60,344 bases of DNA. It comes from Mycoplasmopsis cricetuli ATCC 35279. Its GTDB lineage: Bacteria > Bacillota_I > Bacilli_A > Mycoplasmatales > Metamycoplasmataceae. The position numbers and the translations under genes were made by a program. The stretch covers positions 1 through 60,344 of the forward strand of contig NZ_JAHB01000003.1 in the NCBI RefSeq assembly GCF_000526955.1, read 5' to 3'. Shown one piece after another: positions 54,807-60,344 of the stretch (the stretch's first letter is position 1; every line of letters starts with the position of its first letter). The notes under the pieces are model-generated. The model was not told where the DNA came from. It made no database searches and saw only the letters and a list, made by a program, of their open reading frames with translations.

Positions 54807-55633
54807 TTTTTTCCTTTCTAGTACCTAAAATAATTACAATTTTAACACTTTTTAAATGGAATTATCACATAAGTGTAAATAAAGTTTTGGATTTGCAAAA
54901 ATTTAATAAAAAAAATCATAAATCAAAATTAAAATCAAAAAATAATGCTTAAATTATAAATGGATATAATTAATTGATTTTTTGGTTTAAATATTAAGTT
55001 CAGTTTACTTAAAAAAACTATTTTCTTTTAGAAAAAATTATTTTAATAAAAATGAAAAAATTTATTCTAAAAGTATTTTTTATCTATACAAAAAATATAA
55101 ATTTAATCAATTAAATAATTTAAATATTATTATTAATATTATTGAAAAAAAATATGAGAAAAATTTTGTTAAAAATCTACATTAAACTAATTTAACTATT
55201 TTTAGTTTTATTAAAACATTAATTACCTTAATGTTATAATGATAATAACAATTCAAAATATAATTTGATTTAAAAAATAATATTTTTCAAAATATGCTGG
55301 TATTAAAATTTTAAAACTAAACATATAGTTTATTTTAAAAAATAACAAATATATTCTTATTATCTATAAATGATTTTAATAATGTAACTTGAGAATAAAT
55401 AAACTTACTCATAATTAATTGAATAATTATAAAAATTTTGTTTAATAAACACTTTAGACATTTTTTTAAAAAATATTTTACATTGATTTGCTTGAATAAA
55501 AAATTCTTTGTTTTTTAAAAAAGTTTTTTAATATTAATAAAATGAAATAAATAAGCTAAAAGTAGTTATTATATTTAAAAAAATATTTTATAATTTTTAA
55601 AAGTAAAAATGTTTTAAAAAGGAATTTAAATAT
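54807..55633. other. Long AT-rich spacer, possible decayed gene
   Basis: 827 bases without a good gene. Plus-strand translation from about 54996 to about 55185 gives roughly 60 open codons without a start (KKLFSFRKNYFNKNEKIYSK ... YEKNFVKNLH-stop), which could be a gene remnant or chance in AT-rich DNA. The right end holds the tpx promoter (TATTTTATAATTTTT at about 55582-55596). Confidence 0.45.
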
Positions 55634-56131
55634 ATGAAAAAAGTAATTTTTTCTCAAAAAGAATATGACCTTATAGGCACTCCAATGGAAATTGGAAAAA
55701 AAGTTCAAATCAAATCTGTTTTAGCTGGAACATTTGATCAGAAAGAGTACCAAAATGAAGGTAAATACACAATTTTATCTTTTTTCCCAGCAATTGATAC
55801 TAGTGTATGTGACTTACAAATTTCACAAACTGATGAAATTGCTAAAAATTACCCAAAATTTAAATTTATTTCAATTTCAGTTGACTTACCTACAACTCTT
55901 AAAGTTTATGTAGAAAAACACAATGTTCAAAATGTACAAATGTACAGTGATTACAAGGATAGATCAGTAACAAAATCACTTGGATTGTTAATTGATGATC
56001 TTTTCTTAGCTGCTAGAGCTGTTATTGTACTTGATAAAGAAAATAAAATTATTTACAAACAAATGCATCAAAGTATTCATGAACAAATTGATTTTAAAGC
56101 ACTTCAAATGTTTTTGGATAACTTAGAGTAA
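55634..56131 (+). CDS. tpx: Thiol peroxidase Tpx, single-cysteine form
   Basis: A 165-residue peroxiredoxin of the Tpx family that reduces hydroperoxides. The peroxidatic Cys is in SFFPAIDTSVCDLQ (Cys59), with the Thr of the active site (T56) preceding it. The family's usual resolving Cys, in the SADLPFA...C region, is absent: this protein reads SVDLPTTLKVYVEKH and has no second Cys at all. It would need an external thiol. AAGGAAT ribosome-binding site before the ATG; ends at a strong terminator. Confidence 0.93.
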   Translation: MKKVIFSQKEYDLIGTPMEIGKKVQIKSVLAGTFDQKEYQNEGKYTILSFFPAIDTSVCDLQISQTDEIAKNYPKFKFISISVDLPTTLKVYVEKHNVQNVQMYSDYKDRSVTKSLGLLIDDLFLAARAVIVLDKENKIIYKQMHQSIHEQIDFKALQMFLDNLE

Positions 56132-56144
56132 ATAAAAATAAAAA

Positions 56145-56180
56145 AACACCACATACTTTTTACAAAAAGTATGTGGTATT
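56145..56180. terminator. Bidirectional terminator between tpx and azoreductase
   Basis: ACCACATACTTTTT and AAAAGTATGTGGT (about 56148-56177) form a long perfect stem with A-rich left and T-rich right flanks, serving both convergent genes. Confidence 0.9.
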
Positions 56181-56190
56181 TTATAATTTA

Positions 56191-56790
56191 TTAAAATTTT
56201 TTAGCAATTTCAAATAATTCATTTGTTTTTGAATCAGCATATTCTGATGCAGTCATGGCGTTAATTGGTGCTATTTTAGTTCCTGTAATTTCTATTGTTT
56301 CAACCTTTTTAGCTCCTAAAAATTTTCAAGTTCCCTTAAGTCATTCAATATGGCTTCCTCATAAGTATCAATCACGTGGAGCCCCTTGAGAAGCAATTAC
56401 CATAACTGATAGATGATCTAAAAGACCTTTAGCATCTCCTTTTTTGGAATATTTGTAACTAAATGTTTTGTTTGCAACTGCAATCCCATCAATAAAATTT
56501 TTTACAATTGCAGTTGGACCAAAATTAACCATTTGGCATGAAATAACTAATTTATCAATTGATTTAAGTTTGTCAATTCACTTATCTGAATTGATTTTTG
56601 TTCAATAATTTGACATATTTTCTGCTAATAAAAAGACTTGATTGAACTCAGTGTCATTTAAATTAATAAATTCAACTTCATCTTGTGGGTGTGCTATTTT
56701 ATATTGTTTATAAAAATTTCTAAGCATTTGTGAAGAATAAGAATTTTCAATTGTATTTAAATTTCCTTCTAAAAATAAAACTTTTTTCAT
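56191..56790 (-). CDS. azoR: FMN-dependent NADH azoreductase
   Basis: A 199-residue flavodoxin-fold reductase of the AzoR/AcpD family, reducing quinones and azo compounds. The N-terminal KVLFLEGNLNT and SYSSQML strands bind FMN; IDKLVISCQMVNFGPTAIVKNFIDGI, and ASQGAPRDWYLWGSHIEWLKGTW (with UGA Trp), match the family. It is convergent with tpx. AGGTG ribosome-binding site complement before the ATG. Confidence 0.9.
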
Positions 56791-56955
56791 TTTTCACCTT
56801 CCTATAAATGATTCATAAATAAATTATAGTTATTTTTATATTTTCTAACTAAAATAAAAATAAATTACTTATAAATTTTTTATTTTTAAACTCGTTTTTT
56901 ATAATTTATAATTTAGAAGAATAATCAAATAATACTTTTAACACAAAGAGGTGAT

Positions 56956-57966
56956 ATGAAAAGATTAGTTAGTGGTATTAAACCAACTGGCCAGTTAACT
57001 TTAGGTAATTACATTGGTGCAATTCAAAATTTTATTAAATTACAAGATAGCTATCAATCATATTTTTTTGTTGCAGATTTACACGCTCTTACAACTGGAA
57101 GTGTAATTCCAAGTCAATTAAAAAATGAACGCGAATCAACTGTTGCTATTTATTTAGCTTGTGGGCTTGATCCTAACAAGGCTAATATTTTTTATCAATC
57201 TTCAATTTTAGAACACTCACAATTAATGTGAATTTGCAATTCTGAAACTACAATTGGGGAACTTGAAAGAATGACCCAATATAAAGATAAAGCAAAAACA
57301 TTAGTTCAAGGAAATAAAACCATTAAAATACCAAGTAACTTACTAATGTATCCAGTGTTGATGGCCGCTGATATTTTACTTTATAATGCAAATTTTGTTC
57401 CTGTTGGAGAAGATCAAATACAACATATTGAGTTAACTCGTAATATTGCTGAAAGACTAAATCGTAAATATAATATTAATTTAACAATTCCAAAAGCCAT
57501 TATTCCACAATTTGGAGCAAAAATTAAATCACTTACCAATCCTGAAATTAAAATGTCAAAAAGCAATAAAGATGACAAAGGAGTTATTTACTTGTTAGAA
57601 GACCCTAATTTAGCTTATAAAAAAATTCTTAAAGCTTTAACTGATTCTGAAGAAAAAATATATATTTCTGAAAATAAGCCTGGCGTAGTAAATTTATTAA
57701 CTATTTATGCTTCGTTAAAAGAAATTTCAATTAAGCAAGCTGAAGATTATTTTAAAGACTACAATTACAAAAATTTCAAAGAAGAAGTAGCCCAAGTGGT
57801 AAAGGATTTATTGATTAAAATTCAAGCAAACTACAAACAAGCTTTAACACAAGTTGATAAAGTTGTTTTTAAAGGCAAGAAAAATGCTGCAACAATTGCA
57901 AAAGAAACAATTTATAGAATTCAAAGTAAAATTGGACTATATGAGGAAAAAAATGAAAGCAAATAA
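56956..57966 (+). CDS. trpS: Tryptophanyl-tRNA synthetase
   Basis: A 336-residue class Ic synthetase. N-terminal SGIKPTGQLTLGNYIGAI contains the HIGH-like segment, KMSKSNKDDKG is at about residue 198, and GEDQIQHIELTRNIAERLN precedes it. Strong AGAGGTGAT ribosome-binding site. As UGA is a Trp codon here, this enzyme serves both UGG and UGA codons through tRNA-Trp(UCA). Overlaps thrS by 14 bases. Confidence 0.96.
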
Positions 57967-59695
57967 AAATTTAAATCATACAACAAGTCACCTTTTAGGA
58001 GCGGCGGTTGAATATTTATACCCAAATACTAAACTAGGGTTTGGCCCTGCAACTGATGAAGGATTTTATTATGATTTTGAATTTGAAAATCCAATAAGTG
58101 ATCATGATTTAAACAAAATTGAAAAATTAATGAAAAAATTTGCTTCAAGAAATTTAGTTATGAAACAGGTTTCTTTTGATCAATATTCTTTTAAAAACAA
58201 ACCATACAAACAAGAATTATACAATGAACTAAAAGCAGCAGGTAAAGATATTACCTTTTATGCTTTAATTGATCCTTTAAATAATGAAACTATTTTTGTT
58301 GATTTATGTGCAGGTGGTCATGAAGAAACTACAAAACACATAAAAAACTTTAAACTTTTATTTTTAGCTGGTGCTTATTGACGAGGTAATTCAGATAATA
58401 TTCAATTAACTAGAATTTATGGAACTAGTTGAGAAACTAAAGAAAAACTCAACAATTATTTAGAAATTTTAAAAGATCGTAAAGAACGTGATCATCGTAA
58501 AATTGGAAAAGAAATGAAACTTTTTACATTTAATTCACTTTCAGGGCAAGGTTTCCCAATTTGGCTTGAAGATGGAATGTACATACATAATGAAATTAAA
58601 AACTTAATTTTAAAAATGGATCGTAAATATCATATGACAGAAGTTTTAACTCCACATTTTGGAGAGGAAAATCTTTATTTAACTTCTGGACATTTACAAC
58701 ATTATCAAAATGATATGTTTAAACCTATTCAAGCTGAAAACGAAAAACTTTATCCAAGACCTATGACCTGTCCACATCACATTATTTGCTACAATTCAGA
58801 AAAACGTAGTTACCGTGACTTACCAATTCGTTATTCAGAACAATCTCAATTATACCGTTATGAAAAATCAGGAGCATTAACTGGTCTTGAACGAGTTAGA
58901 ACTATGTTATTAACTGAAGGACATTTATTTGTGCGTAAAGACCAAATTGCAAGTGAATTTAAATATATGTACCAATTAATTAAAGAAACACTTGAAATTT
59001 TTAAAATTAAAATTGATTATATTTCTCTGTCACTTCGTGATAAAAATAATAAAGAAAAATATTATGATAATGATCATATGTGAGAGCAAGCTGAAGAACA
59101 ACTTCGTAAAGTACTTAATGAGCTTGGTGTAAAATATGAAGAAAAAATCGGTGAAGCAGCTTTTTATGGACCAAAAATGGATGTGCAAATATTTACTGCT
59201 TTAGGTCATGAAATTACAGTATCAACATTACAACTTGATTTTCTATTACCTGAACGTTTTAAAATAACTTTTACAAATAGTATGGGAGAAGAAGAAACTC
59301 CAATTTTAATTCACCGTGGTCTAATTGGGACCTATGAACGTTTTTGTGCAATATTGCTTGAACAAACTAAAGGTATTTTACCATTTTGACTTGCTCCTAA
59401 GCAAATTACTGTTATTCCAGTTAATTTAAATGAAAATTTTGAATATGCAAGCAAAATTAACAATAAATTGTATGAGTTGGGATTTCGAAGTAAATTAGAT
59501 TCTCGAGATGAACGATTGAATAAAAAAATTCGTGAAGCACAAATGTCTAAATCTAAATTTCAGTTAATTTTAGGGGAAAAAGAATCTTCTGAAAATTTAA
59601 TTTCTTATCGAAAATATGGAACTGATGAAACAGTTACAATCACTTTTGATGAGTTTATCAATTACATAACTCAATTAAAAAACAATTATGAATAA
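57953..59695 (+). CDS. thrS: Threonyl-tRNA synthetase lacking the TGS domain
   Basis: A 580-residue ThrRS. It begins directly at the N2 editing domain: HTTSH (HxxxH, about residue 9) and CAGGH (CxxxH, about 121) are intact, so Ser-tRNA-Thr editing should work. The N-terminal TGS (N1) domain of about 60 residues is absent. The catalytic domain has zinc ligands in PMTCPHHI, TEGHLF and LIHRGLIGTYERF, and the anticodon-binding domain is complete. It overlaps trpS by 14 bases. An ATG 4 codons upstream (57941) is an alternative start. Confidence 0.95.
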
Positions 59696-60116
59696 TTCTA
59701 AGTTAGCAAAATTTAGTAAAGTATTGATATACTCTATATTATTTATAAATTTATTAATTCTTTTTATCTTGGCTCCAAACATTGTAGGAATTAAACCTAA
59801 AAACTACTCTCCACAATGACAAATGATTTTTACATGTTTAACAATTTTATTTTGAACTATTATTAGTATATTTATGATAGTATTTAAAATTTCTAAACTA
59901 ACAACACATCAAATACTAATGTTTTTAATTGGAGTTGTTATCACAATCACATGAATTCCTCGCATTGAAAATAAAAATTTAATTTGAATTTTTTTTACAG
60001 CCGATACAATAGTTATTCTAATAATTGCAGCTTTAAATTATTTGCTTAACATAGTTTTTGTTGGAAAAAGTTTAATCCTTAAATTACGAAAAATATTTAA
60101 AAAAAAATCAGGATAA
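59688..60116 (+). CDS. Small four-helix membrane protein of unknown function
   Basis: A 142-residue integral membrane protein overlapping the thrS stop by 8 bases. Four hydrophobic segments: VLIYSILFINLLILFILA, MIFTCLTILFWTIISIFMIVF, ILMFLIGVVITITW and IFFTADTIVILIIAALNYLL. Basic C-terminus ends KKKSG. No family recognised. It ends inside a terminator. Confidence 0.7.
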
Positions 60117-60140
60117 AATCCTGTTTTTTTTTTTTTTTTT
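60107..60140 (+). terminator. Terminator of trpS-thrS-membrane protein unit
   Basis: CAGGAT (60109-60114) pairs with ATCCTG (60118-60123), followed by 17 T residues. The stop codon TAA at 60114-60116 lies in the stem-loop. Confidence 0.9.
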
Positions 60141-60344
60141 AATAATCATTCTTTGAAGAATGTTTTCCGGTAACAATAGCAATTGAACGACTTGTTCCAA
60201 ATCGAGTTGCTCCAGCTTGATGCATTGCAATTAAATCTTCAATGGTACTAATTCCTCCGGCTGCTTTAATTAAAAGTTTATCACCGCAAATACTTTTTAT
60301 AATTTTAATATCTTCTAATTTAGCCCCTCGATAACTAAAACCAG
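60139..60344 (-). CDS. deoC: Deoxyribose-phosphate aldolase, C-terminal part
   Basis: The last 67 or so residues of DeoC, which splits deoxyribose-5-P to acetaldehyde and glyceraldehyde-3-P. The catalytic Schiff-base Lys is in LLIKAAGGISTIED. It ends TGKHSSKNDY. The 5' part is beyond the window edge. Convergent with the membrane-protein gene, sharing the T tract. Confidence 0.9.
   Translation of the reverse strand, partial: GFSYRGAKLEDIKIIKSICGDKLLIKAAGGISTIEDLIAMHQAGATRFGTSRSIAIVTGKHSSKNDY

Overview
The window comes from an AT-rich wall-less bacterium of the Mollicutes, most likely the Mycoplasma hominis group (Mycoplasmopsis/Metamycoplasma-like). Evidence: UGA must be read as tryptophan (alaS, ileS, secA, dnaB, mgtE, gdpP and many others are only complete that way, and the UGA codons fall at expected Trp positions), short intergenic spacers, lipoprotein genes, a GreA/RuvX/AlaS/MnmA block, and an ascorbate-type (ula) sugar operon containing the phosphotriesterase-family lactonase known from M. 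synoviae and M. agalactiae. The species cannot be named from sequence alone.

Layout. 1-1376: decayed transposase-like gene of the UPF0236/Mbov_0401 type (associated with mycoplasma integrative elements), with a 25-A tract near its start. 1380-1748: no protein gene, but a promoter, a long hairpin and a terminator suggest an unidentified small RNA. 1749-7813 (minus): housekeeping operon mnmA-alaS-ruvX-unknown-greA-deoxynucleoside kinase. 7938-9213 (plus): ftsY-ylxM (protein targeting). 9237-11207: large surface protein. 11385-14767: tRNA-Ile, rpsI, rplM, rsmE and an ABC-F protein whose second ATPase domain looks inactive. 14924-18470: unknown membrane protein, a candidate small RNA complementary to the peptidyl-transferase strand of 23S rRNA, and secA. 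18529-22456: tex, NERD nuclease-like protein, aquaporin. 22644-25724: DprA-like gene, L27/L21 with leader, small hydrophobic protein, YitT-type permease. 26240-30207: lipoprotein-ileS-lspA operon. 30311-31008: eight-tRNA cluster Pro-Ala-Met-Ile2-Ser-fMet-Asp-Phe.

31248-38551 (minus): sugar-acid operon: PTE lactonase, ulaA/B/C (PTS EIIC, EIIB, EIIA), ulaD, ulaE, ulaF, HAD phosphatase and an unknown gene. It would import and phosphorylate an ascorbate-like or aldonolactone sugar, open the lactone, decarboxylate it and epimerise the pentose phosphate to xylulose-5-phosphate. 38730-48907 (minus): a run of genes joined by short gaps or overlaps, gdpP-rplI-dnaB-CNNM/CBS protein-small TM protein-cdaM-mgtE-two unknowns-pgsA-lipoprotein. 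It holds the synthase and a hydrolase for cyclic di-AMP next to two divalent-cation transport families. 49057-54806: two surface proteins, one a 1482-residue repeat lipoprotein. 54807-55633: 827 bases without a recognisable gene. 55634-60344: thiol peroxidase with a single Cys, azoreductase, trpS, a ThrRS lacking its TGS domain, a small membrane protein and the 3' end of deoC.
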